Part shown: piece after piece, positions 44,694 to 53,223 of the stretch
Numbering within the stretch: position 1 is the first letter of the stretch
Layout of the letters: every line of letters begins with the position of its first letter
NCBI RefSeq assembly: GCF_001296025.1
Contig: NZ_LJHV01000008.1
Coordinates: forward strand, 372,001-436,000
Length of the DNA stretch: 64,000 bases
Direction: 5' to 3'
Origin: Porphyrobacter sp. AAP60
GTDB lineage: Bacteria; Pseudomonadota; Alphaproteobacteria; Sphingomonadales; Sphingomonadaceae
Notes under the pieces: model-generated
Told to the model about the DNA's origin: nothing
Databases searched by the model: none
The model's input: the letters and a program-made list of their open reading frames with translations, nothing else
Position numbers and translations under genes: made by a program

Positions 44694-45716
44694 TCAGCCA
44701 CCGGCAACCTCCAGCACGATCTTGCCGACATGCTCGCCCGCTTCCATCCGCGCATGGGCGGCAGCGGCTTCGGCCAGCGGGAAGGTCTTGTCCATTATCG
44801 GCGAAAGTTCGCCATCCACGAACAGCGGCCAGGCATTGTCGGCGATTTCATCGGCCAGCGCCGCCTTGAAACTGTCCGAACGCGGGCGCAGGGTCGATCC
44901 GGTCAGCGTCAGGCGCTTCATCATCACCGCCGCCATGTTCAAATCCGCCTTGGCCCCGCCCAGCACGGCGATGGTGACGTGGCGGCCATCTTCGGCAAGG
45001 CATTTAAGGTTGCGCGCCACATAATCGCCCGACACCATGTCGAGCACCACATTCACGCCCTTGCCCCCCGTATGCGCCATCACCGCCTCGACAAAATCGG
45101 CCTCGCGGTAATTGATCGCCAGATCGGCGCCGATCCGGGTCGCGGCGTCGCATTTTGCCTGATCACCGCAGGTCACGATCACCTGCATCCCGAACGCCTT
45201 GGCCAGCATGATCGCCATCGTGCCGATTCCGCTCGTCCCGCCGTGAACCAGCACGCTTTCGCCATCGCGCGCCAGCCCGCGTTCGAACAGGTTGTGCCAC
45301 ACGGTAAACAGGGTTTCGGGAAGCGCGGCGGCTTCGGAGAGCATCATTCCTTCGGGCACCGGCAGGCAGTGCTGCCAGTGCGCGGCGCAATATTCGGCAT
45401 AGCCGCCGCCCGGCGTGAGCGCGGCGACGAACTGCCCGATCATCTCGCGCGGAACCTCTGTGCCGACCGCGACGATCTCGCCCGAAACCTCCAGCCCCAG
45501 CAGCGGCGATGCGCCCGGCGGCGGCGGATATGCGCCCGCGCGTTGCAGGCAATCGGGGCGGTTGACCCCGGCATAGGCGACGCGGATCAGCACATCGTCA
45601 GGGCGCAGGCGCGGCAAGGGGGCGGTTTCGGGCCGCAACACATCGGGCCCGCCCGGCGCATCGAAGCCGATGGCCTGCATGTTTTCGGGCAAGCCCGCCA
45701 CGTCCCGTGCCATCAT
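44694..45716 (-). CDS. NAD(P)H-quinone oxidoreductase, MDR/PIG3 family
   Basis: A 340-aa medium-chain dehydrogenase without zinc, using NADPH to reduce quinones. Motifs: VLIRVAYAGVNRPDCLQR, LLGLEVSGEIV, HGGTSGIGTMAIMLAK (nucleotide binding) and GRHVTIAVLGG. The PIG3-type start (MQAIGFDAPGGPDVL) is also clear, so ATG codons at 45716 or just downstream are possible. It lies 10 bases upstream of the GST gene, which suggests joint handling of quinones or electrophiles. It is divergent from the DUF1192 gene, with 100 bases between them. Confidence 0.9.
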   Translation of the reverse strand: MMARDVAGLPENMQAIGFDAPGGPDVLRPETAPLPRLRPDDVLIRVAYAGVNRPDCLQRAGAYPPPPGASPLLGLEVSGEIVAVGTEVPREMIGQFVAALTPGGGYAEYCAAHWQHCLPVPEGMMLSEAAALPETLFTVWHNLFERGLARDGESVLVHGGTSGIGTMAIMLAKAFGMQVIVTCGDQAKCDAATRIGADLAINYREADFVEAVMAHTGGKGVNVVLDMVSGDYVARNLKCLAEDGRHVTIAVLGGAKADLNMAAVMMKRLTLTGSTLRPRSDSFKAALADEIADNAWPLFVDGELSPIMDKTFPLAEAAAAHARMEAGEHVGKIVLEVAGG

Positions 45717-45816
45717 TCTCCAGTTCCCCGATCCAACCAGTTAACCACCCTGGCCGGGGCGAATACAGTTCTCCCCGATTGACAGCAAGCCGCTTGGCTT
45801 GCGATGTTACCCTTGA

Positions 45817-46020
45817 ATGGACGAACCAGACCGCCCGAGACCATCAGGAGATGCCGCGAGTCGCCTCGCTGCCGAGGATCTCGCGCCCTATTCGCAGGCC
45901 GAACTGGGCGAGCGCATCGCGCTGCTTGAGGCGGAAATCACCCGCGTTACCGCGCACCGCGACAAGGCGGCGGCCCACCGCACGGCAGCCGAAGCCCTGT
46001 TCGGAAGGCCTGCGGGATGA
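45817..46020 (+). CDS. DUF1192 domain protein
   Basis: A 67-aa protein with the DUF1192 pattern LAAEDLAPYSQAELGERI, then LLEAEITRV, forming a short amphipathic coiled coil. The function is unknown; the family is widespread in alphaproteobacteria. It lies upstream of clpA with a 131-base gap and may be a separate unit. Confidence 0.85.
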   Translation: MDEPDRPRPSGDAASRLAAEDLAPYSQAELGERIALLEAEITRVTAHRDKAAAHRTAAEALFGRPAG

Positions 46021-46151
46021 TGCCTGCGCTTTTCCTGTCCGTTTTGTTACCGGCAGATTCGCAATTTGCCCGCTCTGCCCCATATAGTTCGGAAATGGCC
46101 TTCCCCGCTCATTCGCCACGAGCACTCACCGCCCGCTGAAAGGCCTCTCCC

Positions 46152-48506
46152 ATGCCCAGCTTCGCCCAGAACCTCGAACGCACGTTGCACAACGCGCTCG
46201 GCAATGCGTCCGAACGCCGGCACGAATATGCCACGCTTGAACACCTGTTGCTGGCCCTGATCGGTGACGAGGATGCGGCTGCGGTCATGGCCGCCTGCGG
46301 GGTCGACCTGGGCGAGTTGGGCGAGGTCGTGAAACAGTATCTCGATCAGGAATACCAATCGCTCAAGACAGAGGACGGGGCCGATCCCCAGCCCACCGCC
46401 GGGTTCCAGCGGGTGATCCAGCGCGCGATCCTGCACGTCCAGTCGAGCGGCAAGGACACCGTCACCGGCGCCAACGTGCTGGTCGCGCTGTTTTCCGAAC
46501 GCGATAGCTATGCGGTCTATTTCCTCCAGCAGCAGGACATGAGCCGGCTGGATGCGGTGAGCTTCATCAGCCACGGCATCGGCAAGGGCGGCCGCCAGAT
46601 CGAGCCGAAGAACGCAAGCGGCACCGATAAGGCGGAAGAACCCGCGCAGACCAAGGATAGCGCGAGCAAGAAGGAAACCGCGCTCGACCAGTTCACCGTC
46701 AACCTCAACGCGCGGGCCGAAGCGGGCAAGATCGATCCGCTCATCGGGCGCGGGCCGGAAGTTGACCGGACGATCCAGATCCTGTGCCGCCGTTCCAAGA
46801 ACAACCCGCTTTACGTGGGCGATCCCGGCGTCGGCAAAACGGCGATTGCCGAAGGGCTGGCGCGCAAGATCGTTGAAGGCAACGTGCCTGAAGTGCTGCT
46901 GGAAGCGGTGATCTATTCGCTCGATATGGGCGCGCTGCTGGCCGGCACGCGCTATCGCGGCGACTTTGAAGAACGGCTGAAGCAGGTCGTCACCGAACTG
47001 GAGGCGATGCCCCACGCGGTGCTGTTCATTGATGAAATCCACACCGTGATCGGCGCGGGCGCGACCAGCGGCGGGGCGATGGATGCATCGAACCTGCTCA
47101 AGCCCGCCCTGTCGAGCGGCGCGATCCGCTGCATCGGCAGCACCACCTACAAGGAATTCCGCAACCACTTCGAAAAGGATCGCGCGCTGCTGCGCCGGTT
47201 CCAGAAGATCGATGTGAACGAGCCCACGATCGAGGATACCATCGCGATCCTCAAGGGCCTGCGCAGCGCCTTTGAAGATCACCACAAGGTGAAATACACC
47301 CCCGATGCGATCAAGACCGCGGTCGAGCTTTCGGCGCGCTACATCAATGATCGCAAGCTGCCCGACAAGGCGATCGATGTGATCGACGAAGTCGGCGCGA
47401 TGCAGATGCTGGTGCCGCCCAGCCGCCGCAAGAAGACCATCACCGCACGCGAGATCGAAATGGTGATCGCCACGATGGCGCGCATCCCGCCCAAATCGGT
47501 CAGCAAGGATGACAAGAAAGCGCTCGAAAGCCTCGAACGCGATCTGAAGCATGTGGTGTTCGGTCAGGATGACGCGATCACGCGGCTTTCCACCGCGATG
47601 AAGCTTTCGCGGGCAGGTCTGCGCGATCCCGACAAGCCGATCGGCAGCTTCCTGTTCTCCGGCCCGACCGGCGTCGGCAAGACCGAGGTTGCGCGTCAGC
47701 TTGCCAGCATCATGGGGATCGAGCTGAAGCGCTTCGATATGTCGGAATATATGGAGCGTCACTCGGTCTCGCGTCTGATCGGCGCGCCTCCGGGCTATGT
47801 CGGCTATGATCAGGGCGGTTTGCTGACCGATGCGATCGACCAGAACCCGCATTGCGTGCTGCTGCTGGACGAGATCGAGAAAGCCCACCCCGATCTGTTC
47901 AACATCCTGTTGCAGGTGATGGATAATGGCCGCCTGACCGATCATCACGGCAAGACGGTGGATTTCCGCAACGTGGTGCTGATCATGACCACCAATGCCG
48001 GCGCTGCCGACATGGCGCGCCAGGGCATCGGGTTTGGCGATGTGTCGAAGGAAGACGCGGGCGACGAGGCGGTGAAGAAGATGTTCACCCCCGAATTCCG
48101 CAACCGTCTGGATGCGATCGTGCCCTTTGCCTATCTCGGCAAGAACATCGTCGCGCGCGTGGTCGACAAGTTCATCCTCCAGCTGGAACTGCAGCTGGCT
48201 GAACAGAACGTCCACATCCAGTTCGACAGCGATGCCCGTGCGTGGCTTGGGGACAAGGGCTATGACAAGCTCTATGGCGCCCGGCCGATGGCCCGCCTGA
48301 TTCAGGAAAAGATCAAGCAGCCGCTCGCCGAGGAACTGCTGTTCGGCAAGCTGGCCGAAGGCGGCGAGGTGCATGTCACCGTGAAGGACAACAAGCCGAG
48401 CTTTGAAATGACCCCGGCCCCGCCCAAGGTGAAGGCGGCGAAGAAAAAGGCTTCGGCAAAAAAAGCCCCCGCCAAAAAGCCTGCGCCTGAAGCTGACGAA
48501 GGCTGA
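46152..48506 (+). CDS. clpA: ATP-dependent Clp protease ATP-binding subunit ClpA
   Basis: A 784-aa AAA+ unfoldase that feeds substrates to ClpP in the cytoplasm. Order: N-domain repeats (1-145), first ATPase with Walker A GDPGVGKT (223-230) and LFIDEIHTV, second ATPase with Walker A GPTGVGKT (504-511), and LLLDEIEKAHPD. A ClpP-contact loop IGF (QGIGFGD) is visible. The last 25 residues or so are an extra Lys/Ala/Pro-rich tail (KKKASAKKAPAKKP). The upstream gap has CCCCATATA at 46078, like a sigma-32 -10, but I see no matching -35. No clpS lies next to it in the window. Confidence 0.96.
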   Translation: MPSFAQNLERTLHNALGNASERRHEYATLEHLLLALIGDEDAAAVMAACGVDLGELGEVVKQYLDQEYQSLKTEDGADPQPTAGFQRVIQRAILHVQSSGKDTVTGANVLVALFSERDSYAVYFLQQQDMSRLDAVSFISHGIGKGGRQIEPKNASGTDKAEEPAQTKDSASKKETALDQFTVNLNARAEAGKIDPLIGRGPEVDRTIQILCRRSKNNPLYVGDPGVGKTAIAEGLARKIVEGNVPEVLLEAVIYSLDMGALLAGTRYRGDFEERLKQVVTELEAMPHAVLFIDEIHTVIGAGATSGGAMDASNLLKPALSSGAIRCIGSTTYKEFRNHFEKDRALLRRFQKIDVNEPTIEDTIAILKGLRSAFEDHHKVKYTPDAIKTAVELSARYINDRKLPDKAIDVIDEVGAMQMLVPPSRRKKTITAREIEMVIATMARIPPKSVSKDDKKALESLERDLKHVVFGQDDAITRLSTAMKLSRAGLRDPDKPIGSFLFSGPTGVGKTEVARQLASIMGIELKRFDMSEYMERHSVSRLIGAPPGYVGYDQGGLLTDAIDQNPHCVLLLDEIEKAHPDLFNILLQVMDNGRLTDHHGKTVDFRNVVLIMTTNAGAADMARQGIGFGDVSKEDAGDEAVKKMFTPEFRNRLDAIVPFAYLGKNIVARVVDKFILQLELQLAEQNVHIQFDSDARAWLGDKGYDKLYGARPMARLIQEKIKQPLAEELLFGKLAEGGEVHVTVKDNKPSFEMTPAPPKVKAAKKKASAKKAPAKKPAPEADEG

Positions 48507-48518
48507 GGCTTCAAAACT

Positions 48519-48624
48519 CGTCATTGCGAGCCGCTGGCGAAGCGATCCATGGACCAAGGCTGCACTTTGTGGCGCGGCTAGTCCATGGATTGCCGCGTCG
48601 CCCTTCGGGCTCCTCGCAATGACG
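48519..48624. repeat. REP-like imperfect inverted repeat after clpA
   Basis: About 106 bases able to fold into one long hairpin. The outer arms are a perfect 12-base pair, CGTCATTGCGAG (48519-48530) and CTCGCAATGACG (48613-48624). Inner arms include GCGATCCATGGAC (48541-48553) with GTCCATGGATTGC (48581-48593). This CGTCATTGCGAG family of extragenic repeats occurs in many proteobacteria. It begins 12 bases after the clpA stop and could stabilise or end its transcript. Confidence 0.75.
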
Positions 48625-48665
48625 ATAGAATGGAACAGGCTGCGCACCTTTCCCGTTCCCTCACC

Positions 48666-49673
48666 ATGACCGCGCCCTTTTCCTGGATCAGGCCCGAACC
48701 GTGGGGCATCCACATTGTCCCTGCGGACATCTGGGTTGACCCGTCACGCCCTGTGCCGCGTGCGCTCGTCACCCATGGCCATGCCGATCATGCGCGCGGC
48801 GGGCATGGTGAGACCATCGCCACCCCGGCCACGCTGGCGATCATGGAACTGCGTTACAACACCCGCGATGGGGCGGTGGCGGCGGCGTATGGCGAAACCA
48901 TCGGTCTGGGCGGAGGGGTGAGCGCGACCTTCATCCCCGCAGGCCATGTGCTCGGCTCTGCACAGGTCCTGCTCGAACATGCGGGCGAGCGGGTGGTGAT
49001 CACCGGCGATTACAAGCGCGCGCCCGATCCGACCTGCGCACCCTTTCAAGTTACCCCGTGCGACATCTTCATCACCGAAGCGACCTTCGGCCTCCCGGTC
49101 TTCACCCACCCGCCGATTGCCGAGGAGATCGGCAAGCTGCTGACAGCGCGCGCGGAAAACCCCGATGCCTGCGTGCTGGTCGGTGCCTATGCGCTGGGCA
49201 AGGCGCAGCGGGTGATCGCCGAACTGCGCGCAGCGGGCCACACGGACACGATCTGGCTGCACGGCGCGATGGAAGCGATGTGCCGCCTGTACGAGGATCA
49301 CGGCGTGGCGCTGGGCGATCTGCGACTGGTCAGCGATGCGCCGTCAAAAGATGCGATGCGCGGCGCCGTCATCGTTGCCCCGCCATCGGCCCTGAACGAC
49401 CGCTGGAGCCGCCGCCTGCCCGATCCGGTAACCGCCATGGCAAGCGGCTGGATGCGGGTGCGCGGACGGGCGCGGCAACGCGGGGTGGAACTGCCGCTGA
49501 TCATCTCCGACCATGCCGACTGGAACGAACTTACCCGCACGATTCGCGAGGTGAACCCGCAGGAAACCTGGATCACCCACGGCCGCGAGGAAGCGTTGCT
49601 GCGCTGGTGCCAGTTGAACCAGCGCCGCGCCCGCGCGCTGGCGCTGGTCGGCTACGAGGACGAGGATGATTGA
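48666..49673 (+). CDS. DNA ligase-associated exonuclease (beta-CASP/MBL fold)
   Basis: A 335-aa metallo-beta-lactamase-fold nuclease. HGHADHARGGH is the metal-binding HxHxDH motif, PAGHVLGSAQVLLE and TGDYKRAPDPT follow, and SDHADWNELTRTI and THGREEALL complete the beta-CASP-like pattern. It belongs to the group found beside ATP-dependent DNA ligases and thought to act in DNA repair. The start ATG 48666 is chosen from the conserved FSWIRPEPWGIH; frames from 48585 or 48630 run into the REP repeat. The ligase follows after a small divergent gene. Confidence 0.88.
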   Translation: MTAPFSWIRPEPWGIHIVPADIWVDPSRPVPRALVTHGHADHARGGHGETIATPATLAIMELRYNTRDGAVAAAYGETIGLGGGVSATFIPAGHVLGSAQVLLEHAGERVVITGDYKRAPDPTCAPFQVTPCDIFITEATFGLPVFTHPPIAEEIGKLLTARAENPDACVLVGAYALGKAQRVIAELRAAGHTDTIWLHGAMEAMCRLYEDHGVALGDLRLVSDAPSKDAMRGAVIVAPPSALNDRWSRRLPDPVTAMASGWMRVRGRARQRGVELPLIISDHADWNELTRTIREVNPQETWITHGREEALLRWCQLNQRRARALALVGYEDEDD

Positions 49674-49698
49674 TCTCCCCGCCCCCGCGCCCGAAACC

Positions 49699-50007
49699 TT
49701 ACTTGATCGCGGCGAGATCAGCTTCGATCTTGCCCAGCACTTCTTCAGTGATCATCCCTTGCGAGAACGGGGCGAGCGACTTGAGGCTCAGAGCCTTGAA
49801 CTGATCGTAGGCCGGGTGCTGATCGATGCCGGGGAGGTGCTTGGCGACGACGGCCTTGGCACGTTCGTCCGCCATCAGCGCTTCGATCGGCATGTCTACG
49901 GTGAAGGCCGCGGCGGTCGCGGTGGTGGCGGCGCTGTCTTCGGCAACAGCCGGAGCGGTGATGGCAACAGCAGCAAGGCCAAGAGCGGCAAGCGTAATGA
50001 ACTTCAT
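49699..50007 (-). CDS. Small secreted protein, unknown function
   Basis: A 102-aa exported protein. The signal peptide (MKFITLAALGLAAVAITAP, AVAED cleavage about residue 22) is followed by a Thr/Ala linker and a helical domain with MPIEALMADERAKAVV, HPAYDQFKALSLKSL and GMITEEVLGKIEADL. I recall similar C-terminal modules in larger enzymes of sphingomonads but no defined function. It lies on the minus strand between the exonuclease and ligase genes, interrupting them. Confidence 0.75.
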   Translation of the reverse strand: MKFITLAALGLAAVAITAPAVAEDSAATTATAAAFTVDMPIEALMADERAKAVVAKHLPGIDQHPAYDQFKALSLKSLAPFSQGMITEEVLGKIEADLAAIK

Positions 50008-50105
50008 ATGGGCGAATCCTTGTCAAAGACGCGCAGGTGCGATGCGTCGGATTCGCGCTCTAGCCGATTTGCATGGCACTGCAATGAACGAGCGGGCGGG
50101 GGCTG

Positions 50106-51704
50106 ATGGAAGAATTCGCCGCCCTGCTCGATGCATTGGTCTACACCACCAGCCGCAACCGCAAGCTGGCGCTGATCGCGGCCTATCTGCGCGCCGCGCC
50201 TGACCCGGATCGCGGCTGGGCGCTGGCTGCGCTGACCGACGGGCTGGATTTCCCAGCGGTGAAAAGCAACACCATCCGCACCCTGATGAAAGAACGGGTG
50301 GACGAGGTGCTGTGGGCGCTCAGCCGCGATTTTGTCGGCGATACGGCGGAAACGGCGAGCCTGCTTTGGCCCGAACCGGAAGAACCCGCGCCGCAGGTCG
50401 ATCTGCCGCTGGCCGAAGTGGTCGCCCGCCTTGCCGCTCTCACACGAAGCACCGCGCCTAAGGAACTGCCGGGCTTGCTCGACCGGCTCGATAGCAAGGG
50501 CCGCTATGCGCTGATCAAGCTGGCAACCGGCGGGATGCGGGTCGGCATATCGGCACGGCTCGCCAAGACCGCCTTCGCGCAGGCTTTTGCTGTATCGGTC
50601 GAGGAGGTTGAAGAATATTGGCACGCGCTCACCCCGCCCTATGCCGAATTGTTCGCTTGGGGGGCAGATGGCGGAGCGCCGCCCGATCTGGCCGACACAC
50701 CGCATTTCCGCCCCTTTATGCTGGCCCATCCGCTAGAGGACGGCGAGGTCGATCTCGCCGATTACGCCGCCGAGTGGAAATGGGACGGTATCCGCGTGCA
50801 GCTCGTCCGTGCTGGCGGGGAAACCCGGGTCTATTCGCGCTCGGGCGACGATATTTCGGCGACCTTCCCCGAATTGCTGCAAGCACTGCCGTTCGATGCG
50901 GTGCTGGATGGCGAATTGCTGGTGCGCGGCGCGGCCCAAGGCGGAGAAGCGGGCGGCGCGGCGAGTTTCAATGCGCTGCAGCAGCGGCTCGGGCGCAAGA
51001 CGGTCTCGGCCAAGATGCTGAAAGAATCCCCCGCCTTCGTGCGGCTTTACGATGTCCTGCTGGCCGAGGGGCAGGACTGGCGCGAACACCCTTGGAAGTC
51101 GCGCCGCGCAACTCTCGAAAGCCTGATGCCGCGCCTGCCGGACACGCATTTCGATCTGTCCGCGCTGGTCGAGGCCGAGGATTTCGCCGCGCTCGCCGCG
51201 ATCCGCGACACCGCGCGTGACGAGGCGATCGAAGGCCTGATGCTCAAGCACCGGATGAGCCCCTATGTGGCCGGGCGCAAGGCGGCGCTGTGGTACAAGT
51301 GGAAGCGCGATCCGCTGCTGATCGATTGCGTGCTGATGTATGCCCAGCGCGGCAGCGGCAAGCGATCGAGCTTTTATTCGGATTACACCTTCGGCTGCTG
51401 GGCGGGCGATCCCGACGCGGGCGCCGAATTGCTGCCCGTCGGGAAGGCCTATTCGGGCTTTACCGACGAGGAGCTGAAAAAACTCGATCGCTTCGTGCGG
51501 CAGAACACCCTCAATCGCTTCGGCCCGGTGCGCGAGGTGAAACGCGAACTGGTGTTCGAGGTCGCGTTTGACAGCGTCCACGCCTCCAAGCGCCACAAGA
51601 GCGGCCTCGCCATGCGGTTCCCCCGTATCCACCGCATCCGCTGGGACAAACCCGCGCACGAGGCCGACCGGATTGAAGGGTTGCGGGCACTGGTAAAGGA
51701 TTGA
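50106..51704 (+). CDS. ATP-dependent DNA ligase
   Basis: A 532-aa ligase of the bacterial group associated with the exonuclease at 48666. An N-terminal DNA-binding domain (about 1-195) precedes the adenylation domain with the motif I lysine in EWKWDGIR (Lys225), DGELLVRG (motif III region), and EGLMLKHRMSPYVAGRKAALWYKWKRD split over motifs IV-V; an OB-fold domain follows. It would seal nicks using ATP, in repair, alongside the housekeeping NAD-dependent ligase. ATG 50106 immediately follows a short leader after the reverse-oriented secreted gene. Confidence 0.92.
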   Translation: MEEFAALLDALVYTTSRNRKLALIAAYLRAAPDPDRGWALAALTDGLDFPAVKSNTIRTLMKERVDEVLWALSRDFVGDTAETASLLWPEPEEPAPQVDLPLAEVVARLAALTRSTAPKELPGLLDRLDSKGRYALIKLATGGMRVGISARLAKTAFAQAFAVSVEEVEEYWHALTPPYAELFAWGADGGAPPDLADTPHFRPFMLAHPLEDGEVDLADYAAEWKWDGIRVQLVRAGGETRVYSRSGDDISATFPELLQALPFDAVLDGELLVRGAAQGGEAGGAASFNALQQRLGRKTVSAKMLKESPAFVRLYDVLLAEGQDWREHPWKSRRATLESLMPRLPDTHFDLSALVEAEDFAALAAIRDTARDEAIEGLMLKHRMSPYVAGRKAALWYKWKRDPLLIDCVLMYAQRGSGKRSSFYSDYTFGCWAGDPDAGAELLPVGKAYSGFTDEELKKLDRFVRQNTLNRFGPVREVKRELVFEVAFDSVHASKRHKSGLAMRFPRIHRIRWDKPAHEADRIEGLRALVKD

Positions 51705-51755
51705 CGCAGGCTGGTGCGCGGGCGATAAGTTGCAAATAGCAACGGGAGAGAAGCA

Positions 51756-52268
51756 ATGTCCTATGCCGCCGCCGCTCTGGCGACCTATACCAACATGTTC
51801 GGTACGCTCGATCACCTTGTCGCCAAAGCCAGCGCGCACGAAAAGGGCGAGGCACTGTTGCAAGCGCGGCTGGCGCAGGACATGTTGCCGCTCCATACCC
51901 AGATCCGCTTCACACTCGATCAGGTGGTGACCGCGCTTAACCGGCTCGGCGGCAGCGGGCTGAAGACGGACGAAAGCGACATCACCAGCTTCGCCGATGC
52001 CCGCGCCCGGATTGCAGCCGCACAGGCGCAGCTCGCCGCCACTGATCCCGCCGCATGGCCAGATGCGCGTGACACCGTGGAGTTCACCCTCCCCAACGGT
52101 ATGGCTTTCGCGATGCAGGCGCACGAATACTGCCGCGACTGGACAACGCCGCAGGTCTATTTCCACCTGATGGCAGTCTATTCCATCCTGCGCGCCGAAG
52201 GTCTGGCGATCGGCAAGGCGGATTATGTCGGCTACATGATGAAATATCTGAAGCAGCCCGAAGCCTAA
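51756..52268 (+). CDS. DUF1993 family protein
   Basis: A 170-aa helical protein of the DinB-like DUF1993 family, known mainly by TNMFGTLDHLVAKA at the N-terminus, LPLHTQIRFTLDQV, and the C-terminal YFHLMAVYSILRAEGLAIGKADY. Function unknown; a metal or small-molecule binding four-helix fold is expected. It begins 51 bases after the ligase and is followed after one base by the DUF1275 gene. Confidence 0.85.
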   Translation: MSYAAAALATYTNMFGTLDHLVAKASAHEKGEALLQARLAQDMLPLHTQIRFTLDQVVTALNRLGGSGLKTDESDITSFADARARIAAAQAQLAATDPAAWPDARDTVEFTLPNGMAFAMQAHEYCRDWTTPQVYFHLMAVYSILRAEGLAIGKADYVGYMMKYLKQPEA

Positions 52269-52269
52269 G

Positions 52270-52911
52270 ATGCACCGCTACGATCCCGCCCGGCAGCGTC
52301 TCGCATTGGGCCTCGCGGGCCTGGCGGGGCTGGTGGATGCGACGGGGTTTGTGGTCGCGGGCGGGTATTTCACCTCGTTCATGTCGGGCAACACCACGCG
52401 CATGGGGGTGGATCTGGTCGAGCGGCCCCTGCTCGCGCTTGCCCCGCTGGGGCTGATTGCCTGCTTTCTGGCGGGGGTGATTGCAGGCGCGCTGATCGGG
52501 CGGCGGGTGACAGGGCGGCACAAGAGGGTGCTGCTGGGGCTGGTCGCGATGGCGCTGGGCGTAGGCGCGGGGTTGCTGGCGGCGGGCCACCCCATCCCCT
52601 TTCTCGCCCTGTCGGCACTGGCGATGGGGCTAGCCAATAATGTTTTCGCACGCGCGGGCGAGGTAACTGTCGGCGTGACCTACATGACCGGGGCGCTGGT
52701 GCGCTTCGGCCAGGGGATCGCCGCAAGGCTTGCCGGCCGGCCGCTCGAGTCCACCCGCGGCTATGGCTGGCTGTGGTGTGCGCTGGCGGCGGGGGCGGCA
52801 GCAGGCGGGGCGCTGGCGCTGCATCGCCCTTTGGCCGGGGCGAGTGCTGCTGCCGGGCTGGCCGTGCTGCTGTGGATCGCCGCAGCATGGATCAAAACCG
52901 CGCCGGAATGA
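52270..52911 (+). CDS. DUF1275 (YoaK-like) membrane protein
   Basis: A 213-aa integral membrane protein with about six hydrophobic segments. The family signature GLVDATGFVVAGGYFTSFMSGNTTRMG is split here around YFTSFMSGNTTRM, and a second conserved block, LANNVFARAGEVTVGVTYMTGALV, follows. The transport or other function is unknown. It is one base downstream of the DUF1993 gene. Confidence 0.88.
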   Translation: MHRYDPARQRLALGLAGLAGLVDATGFVVAGGYFTSFMSGNTTRMGVDLVERPLLALAPLGLIACFLAGVIAGALIGRRVTGRHKRVLLGLVAMALGVGAGLLAAGHPIPFLALSALAMGLANNVFARAGEVTVGVTYMTGALVRFGQGIAARLAGRPLESTRGYGWLWCALAAGAAAGGALALHRPLAGASAAAGLAVLLWIAAAWIKTAPE

Positions 52912-52923
52912 CTTGTCCTTTCC

Positions 52924-53223
52924 ATGAAAACGAAAGTCCGTTCCAATTGGTCGCACGCCGTGCTGGTGTGCAAGAAATGTTCGAAAAAGCTGGCGAAGAA
53001 AGGCCGCGGGTTCGGCCCCGATGACAAACGCCTGTCCGCCGCGCTCAAACGCGAACTTGGCGCAGGCAAGGGTCGCAAGGCCCAGGTCGGCGTGATCGAG
53101 GTGCCCTGTCTCGACATTTGTCCGAAAGGCGGCGTGGTCGTCATCGACAGCCGCCACCCGCAGGACTGGCGTATCCTGACACCCGATACGCCCATTGCAG
53201 AGGCCGCCGAGCCGCTGCGTTAG
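52924..53223 (+). CDS. [2Fe-2S] thioredoxin-like ferredoxin domain protein
   Basis: A 99-aa small cytoplasmic protein with four cysteines in the order CKKC ... CLDIC, the pattern of thioredoxin-fold [2Fe-2S] ferredoxins. A Lys-rich segment follows the first pair. It ends with a 4-base overlap with the converging gamma-carbonic anhydrase gene. Its role is unknown beyond electron transfer or metal binding. Confidence 0.8.
   Translation: MKTKVRSNWSHAVLVCKKCSKKLAKKGRGFGPDDKRLSAALKRELGAGKGRKAQVGVIEVPCLDICPKGGVVVIDSRHPQDWRILTPDTPIAEAAEPLR

Noticed and set aside
46078..46086. Sigma-32 -10-like CCCCATATA before clpA
   Set aside because: No convincing CTTGAA-like -35 at the right spacing.
46047..48713. 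888-codon minus-strand open frame antisense to clpA
   Set aside because: It is a long frame created by GC-rich codon structure of clpA; its translation is rich in His/Arg/Gln/Asp repeats with no domain, and clpA itself has all expected motifs.
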